64,000 bases of DNA from Micavibrio aeruginosavorus ARL-13 (GTDB taxonomy: Bacteria; Pseudomonadota; Alphaproteobacteria; Micavibrionales; Micavibrionaceae): contig NC_016026.1 in NCBI RefSeq assembly GCF_000226315.1, positions 2,046,001 to 2,110,000 of the forward strand, given 5' to 3'. Made by a program: the position numbers and the translations under genes. The notes below the pieces were generated by a model. It had not been told where the DNA came from and made no database searches. It worked only from the letters and a program-made list of their open reading frames with translations. Shown here piece after piece: positions 54,504-63,149 of this stretch. How positions within the stretch are numbered: position 1 is the stretch's first letter; each line of letters starts with the position of its first letter.

Positions 54504-54986
54504 ATGTTACCAATGCGCACCATTCTTGCCTCCGGTCTTTTTTCACTGCTGATCGGATTGACGATGACACAACCCGCCCGTGCCGAAGCCGACCCAACAG
54601 GATTATGGCTGACCCAGAACAAACGTTCGGTCGTTTCGGTCGAGCCCTGCCAGGAAAACAAATCCATGATGTGCGGCTACATTCATTGGATCATTGAAGG
54701 CGGGATGCAGTTTGACGATAAAAATCCCGACGCCGCCTTGCACAATCGCCCAATGTGCGGTCTGCCGATTATCTATGGTCTGAAAAAATTGAGCGCGAAT
54801 GAATGGGGCGATGGCAAGATTTACAAGGCTGACGAAGGCGATGTGTACGACGGCCAGATGGAAATGAACGATGACGGTACATTGGCCGTCAGCGGTTATG
54901 TCGGCATCCCCCTGTTCGGCAAGGAACAGACATGGACCCGCGTAAACGCCAGTGATTATCCGAAGTGCAAACGCGCCAAGCGTTAA
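54504..54986 (+). CDS. Exported DUF2147 protein
   Basis: This 160-residue periplasmic protein has a signal peptide (LASGLFSLLIGLTMTQPARA, cleaved before EAD). It is followed by the DUF2147 beta-barrel pattern: GLWLTQNK, CGYIHWI, GKIYKADEGDVYDGQMEM and LAVSGYVGIPLFGKEQTW. The function is unknown; the family is lipocalin-like in appearance. ATG 54504 has AAGGAT seven bases upstream. Confidence 0.86.
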   Translation: MLPMRTILASGLFSLLIGLTMTQPARAEADPTGLWLTQNKRSVVSVEPCQENKSMMCGYIHWIIEGGMQFDDKNPDAALHNRPMCGLPIIYGLKKLSANEWGDGKIYKADEGDVYDGQMEMNDDGTLAVSGYVGIPLFGKEQTWTRVNASDYPKCKRAKR

Positions 54987-55709
54987 TTACGGGCAAAGCT
55001 GATCGCGGATAAAATCCGCAATCACCGCACGTGATGCGGTGCTGGTATAATGACCGAGGCCGGGAACGACGCGATGCGTCGCCCGGCCTTTGGTATAAGC
55101 GGACACCGCGTTAAACGCCGCCAAATACGCCGCCACGCCAAATTCCGGATCATTGTCACCATGAATCATCAAGGTCTGTGGCGTCGCCGTCATCGCCGGA
55201 TCATGGAAGAAAATACAGCTATGCCCCACCAGTGCGCCCAGTTCCGCCCCGCGCGTAAATCCCGTGAACAGCGCAACACCGCCGCCTTGTGAAAACCCCA
55301 TCAACGCCACATCGGCATCCGATAGCCCCAGCAAATCACGTTGCGCATCAATAAATTCATTCATCACACGCGCGATATTGACCATGCGCGGATACAGCGT
55401 TTTCAGGTCGCCATCAATCGCAAACCATTGACGCAGCATCGCGGGGTCGTTGCCATCATTTCCGGCCAGAACCTCCTGCGGGATGTGCAGGACATCACCA
55501 TTATGTTTGCCAATCCCATGCGGAACCACCAATTGTTCTGGCCCATGCGGCGCCACAACCAACGCATCAGGAATCAACGCACAGACAGCCAGCGCCATCT
55601 TGTCCATATATTTGGCATTGCGACCATAACCATGCAGGAGCACCACCAGCTTCTTCGCCTGGCCACTTTTGGGGCCATGGGCAACATATTCCAGATCGGC
55701 ACCGTTCAT
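54987..55709 (-). CDS. Phospholipase/carboxylesterase-type alpha/beta hydrolase
   Basis: This 240-residue serine hydrolase has an oxyanion loop (VVLLHGYGRNAKYMD), nucleophile elbow MGFSQGGGVAL, acid in MIHGDNDPEFG and catalytic His in GLGHYTSTA. The set fits the carboxylesterase/acyl-protein thioesterase-like family. It has no signal peptide. It is convergent with the DUF2147 gene with no gap. Confidence 0.87.
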   Translation of the reverse strand: MNGADLEYVAHGPKSGQAKKLVVLLHGYGRNAKYMDKMALAVCALIPDALVVAPHGPEQLVVPHGIGKHNGDVLHIPQEVLAGNDGNDPAMLRQWFAIDGDLKTLYPRMVNIARVMNEFIDAQRDLLGLSDADVALMGFSQGGGVALFTGFTRGAELGALVGHSCIFFHDPAMTATPQTLMIHGDNDPEFGVAAYLAAFNAVSAYTKGRATHRVVPGLGHYTSTASRAVIADFIRDQLCP

Positions 55710-55832
55710 ATTTTTACTTCCCGCTCTTGCATATTGGCCTGTCCCCTATTACCACAGAGAGTATATAAGACGTTTTCCCCGCCTTACAACGCCATTCCCG
55801 TGCAGGCAGGGGCGGTATGATAAGAGAATTTT

Positions 55833-56780
55833 ATGGATCAGTATCAGTCTTACACCTCCCTGCCCGACTCCGCCCGGAACGCCGTGGTGGTGATCGGGAA
55901 TTTTGACGGTGTCCATCGGGGGCATTGCGGGCTGTTTGACGCGGCCCGCACCATCGCTAAAAACACGGGGCGCAAACTGGCGGTCCTGACTTTTGAACCG
56001 CATCCACGCCACATCTTCCGGCCCGATGACCCGCCATTTCGTATTACACCTGCCGGGGTAAAGGCGGACCGTCTGGCGGCCCATGGTGTTGATATTTTGA
56101 TCAGCCTGAATTTCGACTGGCCCTTCGCCAGCCAGAGCGCCGACCATTTCATCCAGCATGTTTTGAAAGACGGGCTGAACGCCGCACATGTTGTGGTGGG
56201 GCGTGATTTCCGTTTTGGTCAATTGCGCAAGGGTGACGCCGCCATGATTGACGCGGCGGGCATCCCCATCACCGTGATGGATAAAATCGCCGACGATGAT
56301 GATGGTGACGACATTTCATCCACCCGCATTCGCCAAGCCCTGGGCACCGGTGATATTGCCGAGGCCAACGCGTTGCTCGGCTGGGATTGGGAAATGCGCG
56401 GCGTGGTGGAACAAGGTGATAAACGAGGCCGCGAACTGGGTTTCCCCACCGCAAACGTGCCATTGGGCGATACCTTGCACCCGGCCTATGGCGTGTATGC
56501 GACATGGACGAAAATTGTCGAGGACGGGCCGGATGCGCCATGGATCGCTGGCGCCACCAATATCGGCATCCGCCCGATGTTTGAGTTGAAGGTTGGACGG
56601 ATTGAAAATTATCTGTTCGATTTTAACCGCGATATTTACGGCAAGACTTTGCGCGTCCGCCCGGTTGCCCGCCTGCGCGGCGAGGCGAAGTTTGACGGGC
56701 TTGACGCCCTGATCGCGCAAATCAAACAGGATTGCGATCAGGCACAGGATATCTTAGGGAAGGCGCCGCCCTGCAATTAA
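55833..56780 (+). CDS. ribF: Bifunctional riboflavin kinase / FAD synthetase
   Basis: This 315-residue enzyme converts riboflavin to FMN and FAD. The N-terminal adenylyltransferase has VVVIGNFDGVHRGH and DISSTRIRQALGTGDIAEAN; the C-terminal flavokinase has KRGRELGFPTANVPLG and the ENYLFDFNRDIYG segment. It precedes ileS, as in many proteobacteria, but here a small minus-strand gene separates them. No FMN riboswitch is seen upstream. Confidence 0.93.
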   Translation: MDQYQSYTSLPDSARNAVVVIGNFDGVHRGHCGLFDAARTIAKNTGRKLAVLTFEPHPRHIFRPDDPPFRITPAGVKADRLAAHGVDILISLNFDWPFASQSADHFIQHVLKDGLNAAHVVVGRDFRFGQLRKGDAAMIDAAGIPITVMDKIADDDDGDDISSTRIRQALGTGDIAEANALLGWDWEMRGVVEQGDKRGRELGFPTANVPLGDTLHPAYGVYATWTKIVEDGPDAPWIAGATNIGIRPMFELKVGRIENYLFDFNRDIYGKTLRVRPVARLRGEAKFDGLDALIAQIKQDCDQAQDILGKAPPCN

Positions 56781-57022
56781 CGAGCGTGTAGAGCGGGAAC
56801 AATAAATTTTTTGTTTTCCAGAGCACGTGTTTGTTCTTGAATCGCCCGCGTTTGCTCTTCAACCGCCTTTGTATTTTCTTGGATCTCCTCTTTGACCGAG
56901 CATGTGTTGATGGCAAATGTCAGCGCCAAGGCCACTGTAGAATAAGCCATATGCTTGAGCGCCAGCCCATCCAGGAATGTTTTAGCGTCTTCCGTCAGAT
57001 TCACGTCTTGTTTATCGCCCAC
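56777..57022 (-). CDS. Small protein with one membrane segment and a coiled coil
   Basis: Reading from GTG 57022 (AGAGG eight bases upstream) gives 81 residues. An N-terminal amphipathic part (LTEDAKTFLDGLALKHMAY) is followed by a short hydrophobic stretch (TVALALTFAINTC) and a heptad-like helix with a repeated EEQTRAIQEQTRALENK pattern. The near-exact repeat of QTRA gives a regular coiled coil. It fills the gap between ribF (four-base overlap at the stop codons) and ileS. Function unknown; no homologue recognised. Confidence 0.6.
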   Translation of the reverse strand: MGDKQDVNLTEDAKTFLDGLALKHMAYSTVALALTFAINTCSVKEEIQENTKAVEEQTRAIQEQTRALENKKFIVPALHAR

Positions 57023-57202
57023 GAGCAGCCCTCTTAAATTATGAAAAATAATGACTGTTTGCAATCTGAATGGCCCAATTATGCAAAGAAAAACTTTTTG
57101 CCCCTCAAAAATCAAGGCAAAACCGGACCAAAACCTTGATTTTCTGCGGGTTTTTGGCAATAGTGCCCCCTTCATCCATTTCAGAATTTCAAGGGCGCGA
57201 AA

Positions 57203-60091
57203 ATGAGCGACGCGGACAAGTACAAGGACACCGTCTTCCTGCCGAAAACGGATTTCCCGATGCGTGGGGAATTGCCGAAGCGCGAACCCGAAATTTTGAA
57301 AAAATGGCAGGACATGGATCTGTACCGCGCGACCCGCGCAACATCCGCCGGGCGTCCGAAATGGGTGCTGCATGACGGCCCGCCCTATGCCAACGGCGAC
57401 ATCCACATGGGGCACGCGTTGAACAAGACATTGAAAGATGTCGTCAATCGTTTTTACCAAGCCATGGGCAACGACTCCCCGTACGTCCCCGGTTGGGACT
57501 GCCACGGTCTGCCGATCGAGTGGAAGGTGGAGGAGCAGTACCGCAACGCCGGGAAAAACAAAGACGACGTGGACCCGATTTCCTTCCGCGCCGAATGCCG
57601 CGCCTTTGCCCAAAAATGGGTTGATGTACAAAGCGCGCAGTTCCAGCGTCTGGGCGTCAACGGCGATTGGAAAAACCCGTATTTGACCATGACCCACCGG
57701 GCCGAGGCCGGGATCGTCCGCGAAATTCACAAATTCGCCACCAATGGCGGATTGTACAAGGGCGTGAAGCCCGTGATGTGGTCGACGGTTGAAAAAACAG
57801 CTCTGGCCGAAGCCGAAGTGGAATATAAGGAACACAAATCCATCACCGTATGGGTAAAGTTCCCGGTCCGTGGGCAAGCCAATACATACGTTGTCATCTG
57901 GACTACCACGCCGTGGACCCTGCCGTCCAACCGCGCCATCGCATTTGGTCCGGCAATGGATTATGCCGCCTATACCATCACAGCGGTGAAGGACGAGGCG
58001 CGCGCCAAAGTGGGCGATACGCTGATCCTGTCCACAAAACTGGCCGATGATGTCAAGGCGAAAGCCCATATCGAAGAATGGACGCAGGCGCCTGTATCCT
58101 TCGACCTGAGCAAAACCGTGTGCGACCACCCGCTGCACACGCAGGGTTACGATTTTGACGTACCCGTTCTGGCCGGTGATTTTGTCACCGATGATACCGG
58201 GACCGGGTTCGTGCATATTGCCCCCAGCCATGGTGAAGACGATTACTGGCTGTACATGAAACATTTCGGCGCGAAGGATATTCCCGACAACGTCACCGAT
58301 GACGGGAAATTCCGCGACCATGTGCCGTTGTTTGCTGGGATGGAAGTGCTGACCGACAAGGGCGAGATGGGCGGCGGGAACTTCGCCGTACTGAAAGCCT
58401 TGGATGAGGCTGGCGCGCTGCTGGCCAAAGGGTCAATCAAACACGAATACCCGCACAGCTGGCGGTCCAAGGCCCCAGTGATTTTCCGCACCACGCCGCA
58501 ATGGTTCATCACCATGGACCAGCCGATGAACAACGGTAAAAAAGTCCGTGATCTGGCCATCGCCGCGATCAAGGACACCCGGTGGGTCCCTGCCAAGGGC
58601 GAAGCCCGCATCACCGCGATGATTGAAAACCGCCCCGACTGGTGCATTTCCCGTCAACGCGCCTGGGGCGTGCCGATTGCCCTGTTCGTGCACAAGGACA
58701 CGGACGAAGTGTTGCAGGATGCCGACGTCCTGTCCCGCATTGCCGATGCGTTTGAACGCGAAGGCGCTGATGCGTGGTGGAAACATGACGCGCAATATTT
58801 CCTGGGCGGTCAGTACAAGGCCGAGGATTACCACCAGGTGTTCGACATCGTCGATGTCTGGTTTGAATCCGGCTCCACCCACTCCTTCGTTCTGGGCGAC
58901 ACCAAAACATGGCCGGATTTCGCCGGCGTTGGTAAAGCCGATTTGTATCTGGAAGGATCGGACCAGCACCGCGGCTGGTTCCACTCTTCCCTGCTGGAAT
59001 CATGCGGCACGACCGGGCATGCGCCGTATAAAACGGTTCTGACCCACGGCTTCGTGCTGGACGACAAGGGTTACAAAATGTCCAAATCCTTGGGCAACGT
59101 TGTCGACCCACTGAAGATGATGGATGAACACGGCGCGGATATTATCCGCCTGTGGACCATGTTGTCGGATTACAGCGAAGATATCCGTATCGGCAAAGAT
59201 ACGTTGAAGGTCACAGCCGATTTATACCGCCGTATCCGCAACACGTTCCGTTATCTGCTGGGCGCGCTGGACGGGTTTGATAAATCCGAAATGGTGCCGG
59301 AAGCGGACTACAAAACCATGCCGGAACTGGAACAGCTGGTCCTGCACTGGCTGGCCGAAATGGATCGCGATGTGCGCAGTCATGTGGCCAATTATGAATT
59401 TGGTCGTCTGGCGCACCGTCTGCACAATTTCTGTGCGAACGAACTCTCCGCCTTCTATTTCGACATTCGTAAGGACCGCCTCTATTGCGACCGCCCGGAT
59501 TTGTTTGAACGCCGCGCCTGCCGCACGGTGATGGCAAAGGTTTTTGATTGCCTCGTCACATGGCTGGCCCCGATTTTGGCCTTCACCGCCGAAGACGCGT
59601 GGAACTTCCGTCCGCGTGGTGTGTTTGACCAGGATCTGGACAGTGTCCATTTGCGCACCTTCCCGGTTATTCCGGCGGCATGGGGCAATGACGCGCTGGC
59701 CGCGAAATGGAACGCGCTGCGCGATGTGCGCCGTGTCGTTCTGGGCGCGCTGGAACCCAAACGCGCCGATAAAACCATCGGCTCGTCACTGGAGGCACAC
59801 CCGGTTATCTACCTGAACGCCGACATGGCCAAGCTGGTCGCGGGCGTTGATCTGGCGGAATTGTGCATTACATCGCAAGCCACCGTGAAAACCGACACCG
59901 CCCCGGCGGATGCGTTTACGTTGAACGATGTGGCCGGTGTTGCCGTTGTCTTCACAAAAGCCGAAGGCGGAAAATGCCAGCGCAGCTGGCGCATCGTGCC
60001 CGATGTTGGGTCAAACCCGGAATATCCGGATCTGTCGGCCCGCGACGCGGACGCCGTACAATGGTATCAACAGAACAAGAAAGCAGCGTAA
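57203..60091 (+). CDS. ileS: Isoleucyl-tRNA synthetase
   Basis: This class I synthetase of 962 residues has the HIGH-like motif NGDIHMGHALNKTLKD, an editing domain (GDFVTDDTGTGFVHIAPSHG) that removes misactivated valine, and KMSKS (GYKMSKSLGNVV). The C-terminal zinc-binding motif appears degraded: GGKCQRSWRI keeps one cysteine where two are expected, and the second pair is absent. The gene leads the ileS-lspA-DUF3035 group, a standard alphaproteobacterial arrangement. Confidence 0.95.
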   Translation: MSDADKYKDTVFLPKTDFPMRGELPKREPEILKKWQDMDLYRATRATSAGRPKWVLHDGPPYANGDIHMGHALNKTLKDVVNRFYQAMGNDSPYVPGWDCHGLPIEWKVEEQYRNAGKNKDDVDPISFRAECRAFAQKWVDVQSAQFQRLGVNGDWKNPYLTMTHRAEAGIVREIHKFATNGGLYKGVKPVMWSTVEKTALAEAEVEYKEHKSITVWVKFPVRGQANTYVVIWTTTPWTLPSNRAIAFGPAMDYAAYTITAVKDEARAKVGDTLILSTKLADDVKAKAHIEEWTQAPVSFDLSKTVCDHPLHTQGYDFDVPVLAGDFVTDDTGTGFVHIAPSHGEDDYWLYMKHFGAKDIPDNVTDDGKFRDHVPLFAGMEVLTDKGEMGGGNFAVLKALDEAGALLAKGSIKHEYPHSWRSKAPVIFRTTPQWFITMDQPMNNGKKVRDLAIAAIKDTRWVPAKGEARITAMIENRPDWCISRQRAWGVPIALFVHKDTDEVLQDADVLSRIADAFEREGADAWWKHDAQYFLGGQYKAEDYHQVFDIVDVWFESGSTHSFVLGDTKTWPDFAGVGKADLYLEGSDQHRGWFHSSLLESCGTTGHAPYKTVLTHGFVLDDKGYKMSKSLGNVVDPLKMMDEHGADIIRLWTMLSDYSEDIRIGKDTLKVTADLYRRIRNTFRYLLGALDGFDKSEMVPEADYKTMPELEQLVLHWLAEMDRDVRSHVANYEFGRLAHRLHNFCANELSAFYFDIRKDRLYCDRPDLFERRACRTVMAKVFDCLVTWLAPILAFTAEDAWNFRPRGVFDQDLDSVHLRTFPVIPAAWGNDALAAKWNALRDVRRVVLGALEPKRADKTIGSSLEAHPVIYLNADMAKLVAGVDLAELCITSQATVKTDTAPADAFTLNDVAGVAVVFTKAEGGKCQRSWRIVPDVGSNPEYPDLSARDADAVQWYQQNKKAA

Positions 60092-60097
60092 TTTATC

Positions 60098-60676
60098 ATG
60101 CTCCTGGGTCCCCCGTATGCCCGCGTGGCGTTTCCGTTGATTGGCGTTTTGCTGGTTCTGGATCAGATCAGCAAATGGTGGATCACGGAAATTATGATCA
60201 AACCGCTGGTCACCCCAGCGAACGAAGCCGCCACGGCGATGCCGTTCCTGAACTGGCTGTTGTCGGCAGGGGATCGGTTCCCGTTCGCCCAGATCGAGGT
60301 TTTGCCGTTTTTCAATCTGGTCATGGTGTGGAACCGGGGCGTCAGTTTCGGCCTGTTTTCACAGGGGCATGATTACGGCCCGGCGATTTTGACCATCGTA
60401 TCCCTGTTGATTATGACGGCGTTTGCCGTCTGGCTGGTCCGGGCGAAAAGCGCCTGGCTGGCCACCGGGTTGACCCTGGTCATCGGCGGGGCCGCCGGGA
60501 ACGTGATTGACCGGGTCCGGTTCGGGGCCGTGATCGATTTTCTGGATGTTCATGTCGCCGGTTTCCACTGGCCCGCCTTTAATGTGGCCGATTCCTGCAT
60601 TTCCATCGGCATTGCCCTGATCCTGATTGATGGGCTATTCTTGAAACCGAAACGTAACAAAGGTGTATCGCAATGA
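60098..60676 (+). CDS. lspA: Lipoprotein signal peptidase (signal peptidase II)
   Basis: This 192-residue aspartic membrane protease has four transmembrane helices. The catalytic dyad is in GNVIDRVRFGAVIDFLD (first Asp) and FNVADSCI (second Asp). It cleaves lipid-modified prolipoproteins before the cysteine. A loop after the first helix (IKPLVTPANEAATAMPFLNW) is longer than usual. Its stop overlaps the start of the downstream lipoprotein gene by four bases. Confidence 0.94.
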   Translation: MLLGPPYARVAFPLIGVLLVLDQISKWWITEIMIKPLVTPANEAATAMPFLNWLLSAGDRFPFAQIEVLPFFNLVMVWNRGVSFGLFSQGHDYGPAILTIVSLLIMTAFAVWLVRAKSAWLATGLTLVIGGAAGNVIDRVRFGAVIDFLDVHVAGFHWPAFNVADSCISIGIALILIDGLFLKPKRNKGVSQ

Positions 60677-61191
60677 CCAAAACACTGACCCGCGCCATCA
60701 TCATCGCTGGATGCGCCCTGTCCTTATCCGCTTGCGAGGGGGCCAAGGAACAATTGGGCCTGACCCGTCAGGCGCCGGATGAATTCGCCGTTGTGAAACG
60801 CGCCCCGCTGGAAATGCCGCCGGATTACACCGTCCGCCCGCCGCGCCCGGGGGCCCCGCGTCCGCAGGAAATCGCCGTCACGGACGAAGCCCGTAATGCC
60901 GTCCTGGGTGAAACAGCCCGCAGCACGCAGGCCAGCGGCGCCGAAGCCGCCTTGCTGCAACAAACCGGCGGGGTTTATGCCGATCCATCCATTCGCGGCG
61001 TTGTTGATGCCGAGGCCACCATTTCCGACAAAGAAGACAAACCGGTCGCGACCCGCCTTCTGGGTCTGGGCAGCGGCAAAACCGAAGCACAAATCGTCAA
61101 CCCCGCCGCCGAAGCGGAGCGCATTCGCACCAACGCGGAAGCAGGCAAGCCCGTCACCGACGGAGAAACACCGTCGATCAAGGACAAATAA
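60673..61191 (+). CDS. DUF3035 lipoprotein
   Basis: This 172-residue protein has a lipoprotein signal ending in LSLSAC (Cys21). It is followed by the family signature DEFAVVKRAPLEMPPDYTVR, then PPRPGAPRPQE. A disordered Ala/Glu-rich tail follows. The family is found next to lspA in alphaproteobacteria and is thought to be an outer-membrane lipoprotein; its role is unknown. ATGA overlap with lspA. Confidence 0.9.
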   Translation: MTKTLTRAIIIAGCALSLSACEGAKEQLGLTRQAPDEFAVVKRAPLEMPPDYTVRPPRPGAPRPQEIAVTDEARNAVLGETARSTQASGAEAALLQQTGGVYADPSIRGVVDAEATISDKEDKPVATRLLGLGSGKTEAQIVNPAAEAERIRTNAEAGKPVTDGETPSIKDK

Positions 61192-61209
61192 ACCAAACCT
61201 GTTTCGTAT

Positions 61210-61241
61210 AAAAAACCCGCCAGATCATGGCGGGTTTTTTT
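61210..61241. terminator. Bidirectional terminator
   Basis: AAAAAACCCGCCA / TGGCGGGTTTTTT stem with loop GATCA, after the DUF3035 gene and before the convergent paralogue pair. Confidence 0.88.
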
Positions 61242-61261
61242 ATTGCGCTCTGTTTTATAGA

Positions 61262-62155
61262 TCAGGGCGACGGCAATGATCGCGGCGGCGGAACGGTCGG
61301 CCCGCTGCGCACATTGCCACCACGCGGCAAGGCATACAGGAAGGCCGGGCGATCCAGATTGTTCATCAGGAACTGCAACGACACGTCCTCGCGGGCGACG
61401 GCCAGATTAAACCGCGCCGAACGGGACATTTCCGTGGCCAACGTCATATACCCATGCAGACGCTGGTCCAGCTCAGGCGTGACCTGAATCGTCTTCGGAT
61501 AATTCTTGATGACCATCAACGTGGACGCCATGGACAGACTGTCCTTCGCCAGATCAGCCTGCTGGCTGGCCAGATCCAGCGCCGCATCCATAACCTTGCC
61601 CAGGGACATTTTCAAATCACCCACCGACGGGCGGGCGTTCTTGTCCTGCATAAAAGGGGCGGCCACGTCGCGGTGGTTTTCATCAATCTGGCGCGCCGAC
61701 AGCAGGAAGTTTTTCAGCGTGGTATGATAATCGGAAAAACTGGCCGTTTCGCCACGAAAAACCGGCATGGCCGGCAGCACCTGTACATTCAATTCCTGCA
61801 AATACTGCAATCGCAACAGGCGATCGCGCCGCATCCGGTCAATCACCGTTTGCTCCTGCGGACAATGTTCGATCATGGTTTTGATGTAATTGGTCACCGT
61901 GGACGCCAAAACGCCACCCTTGCGCACAGCGCCCAAAATGCGTCCGGCGATGATCTTATCCAGATCTTTCATTCCGGCGTAGGCACGGTCACATTCATTT
62001 TTCGACGCCCGCGCATTGAAGGCGGCTTCCAGCGCCCAGTCCTTAAACGTGGTTACGGGCACAGGCGCATCGCCATAAAGTTGATCGAGCGTTTTTTCCA
62101 ATTCGCGCAAGGCTTCGATCGTGGCGTCGTGCAAATTCCAGTTATACGGCTTCAT
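61262..62155 (-). CDS. Unknown protein A of a tandem paralogous pair
   Basis: This 297-residue, largely helical cytoplasmic protein is paralogous to the gene just upstream (62203-63051). Both open with YNW-LHD (here MKPYNWNLHDATIEALREL), share an FNARA segment (LEAAFNARASKNECDRAY), and close with RPAFLY (NLDRPAFLYALPRGGN). ATG 62155 has GGGA near the expected distance. No membrane segment, signal or enzymatic motif is seen. The C-terminus adds a proline-rich tail. I do not recognise the family. Confidence 0.75.
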   Translation of the reverse strand: MKPYNWNLHDATIEALRELEKTLDQLYGDAPVPVTTFKDWALEAAFNARASKNECDRAYAGMKDLDKIIAGRILGAVRKGGVLASTVTNYIKTMIEHCPQEQTVIDRMRRDRLLRLQYLQELNVQVLPAMPVFRGETASFSDYHTTLKNFLLSARQIDENHRDVAAPFMQDKNARPSVGDLKMSLGKVMDAALDLASQQADLAKDSLSMASTLMVIKNYPKTIQVTPELDQRLHGYMTLATEMSRSARFNLAVAREDVSLQFLMNNLDRPAFLYALPRGGNVRSGPTVPPPRSLPSP

Positions 62156-62202
62156 AGCAGATCCCAGACATCCTGTTTTTACGCCGGCTTTGCCGGTCAT
62201 TT

Positions 62203-63051
62203 TTACTTTTTGAAATTATAAAGAAACGCCGGACGTTGTACATCCCGCGCATAATACGCTCCACGCAGTAATTGCTCCGCCAGCGCCAGATCGTTCCCGA
62301 CCCCACGCGTCAAGGCCTGCGCCAAATGGGTAAACAGCATCGACACATCTTCATCGCCGCTGATATTCGCCACCCGTTCGGACGCGGCGCAAACCACGGC
62401 CCGCTGGGATATTTTCTGTTTCAACACCGCATGATCCAACGCCTGCGCCGCCAGCGAATCGCAGGAATTTGCCAGCCGATCCCGCCGGATCGCGGCCTCA
62501 TCGCCGGAGGCGGGTACGCCATCATCACGGCGGTCAGCCACCTCATCAAAGGCACTGCTGGTCAGAAAATGGACGCGATCCATTTCAATTTCCGTGCGGC
62601 GTGCGGATTGCTTGGCAAATTCGGCCATGTTCGGAATGGCGAGCAGCATATTGCTGCTGGCATGGGCCTGCTGTTTCTGCTCCAGCGCGGCCTGCCCCCA
62701 GAACTGAATATATTGTCGCAATTTTGCGTCATATTCCGCCTCCGGGAAATCACCGATGACCGATGCCATGTGGCGGCCAATCGTTTCAAGGCGGGTGTTA
62801 CATTTGACAACATGATTGCGCATATTGCCCAGCAGAACCGTGACCGCGTCCTGCCATGCGACTTGATATTGCATCAGGCCAAACCGACCGGCGCGCGCAT
62901 TGAACGATTCTTTCAGCGCCAATTTTTGCACCAGCGCCACCGTTTGCGGTGTGGAGGATACGGTCAGCGCATTCACGGATTCGGCAAGCCCCGCCATTCC
63001 GGCCCGGGTCTGGTCGTGCAAGCCCCAATTATATGCATCATGCGTTTTCAT
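62203..63051 (-). CDS. Unknown protein B of a tandem paralogous pair
   Basis: This 282-residue helical protein begins MKTHDAYNWGLHDQTRAGM, carries LKESFNARAGRFGLMQY, and ends DVQRPAFLYNFKK. Apart from these conserved ends the two proteins differ strongly, so the duplication is old. A helical middle is rich in Gln and Ala (ALEQKQQAHASSNMLLAI). It is 47 bases upstream of its paralogue and surely co-transcribed. Function unknown. Confidence 0.75.
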   Translation of the reverse strand: MKTHDAYNWGLHDQTRAGMAGLAESVNALTVSSTPQTVALVQKLALKESFNARAGRFGLMQYQVAWQDAVTVLLGNMRNHVVKCNTRLETIGRHMASVIGDFPEAEYDAKLRQYIQFWGQAALEQKQQAHASSNMLLAIPNMAEFAKQSARRTEIEMDRVHFLTSSAFDEVADRRDDGVPASGDEAAIRRDRLANSCDSLAAQALDHAVLKQKISQRAVVCAASERVANISGDEDVSMLFTHLAQALTRGVGNDLALAEQLLRGAYYARDVQRPAFLYNFKK

Positions 63052-63149
63052 GGCCCGAAATTAGCGTCTTTTTGCAAGTTATGTCAAAGTTTTAAACCCC
63101 TGCCATTTGGGGTTTTGCTTTGCCCCGATTCTCGGGTAAACCAGAAGAC

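Noticed and set aside
56777-58321. 514-codon minus-strand open frame opposite ileS
   Set aside because: Most of it is a shadow of ileS codon use. Only the 3' 82 codons outside ileS, with their own GTG and ribosome site, look like a gene and were kept.
61454-62221. 255-codon plus-strand frame opposite paralogue A
   Set aside because: Composition rich in His/Arg/Gln typical of antisense shadows; the minus-strand genes have paralogy and operon structure.
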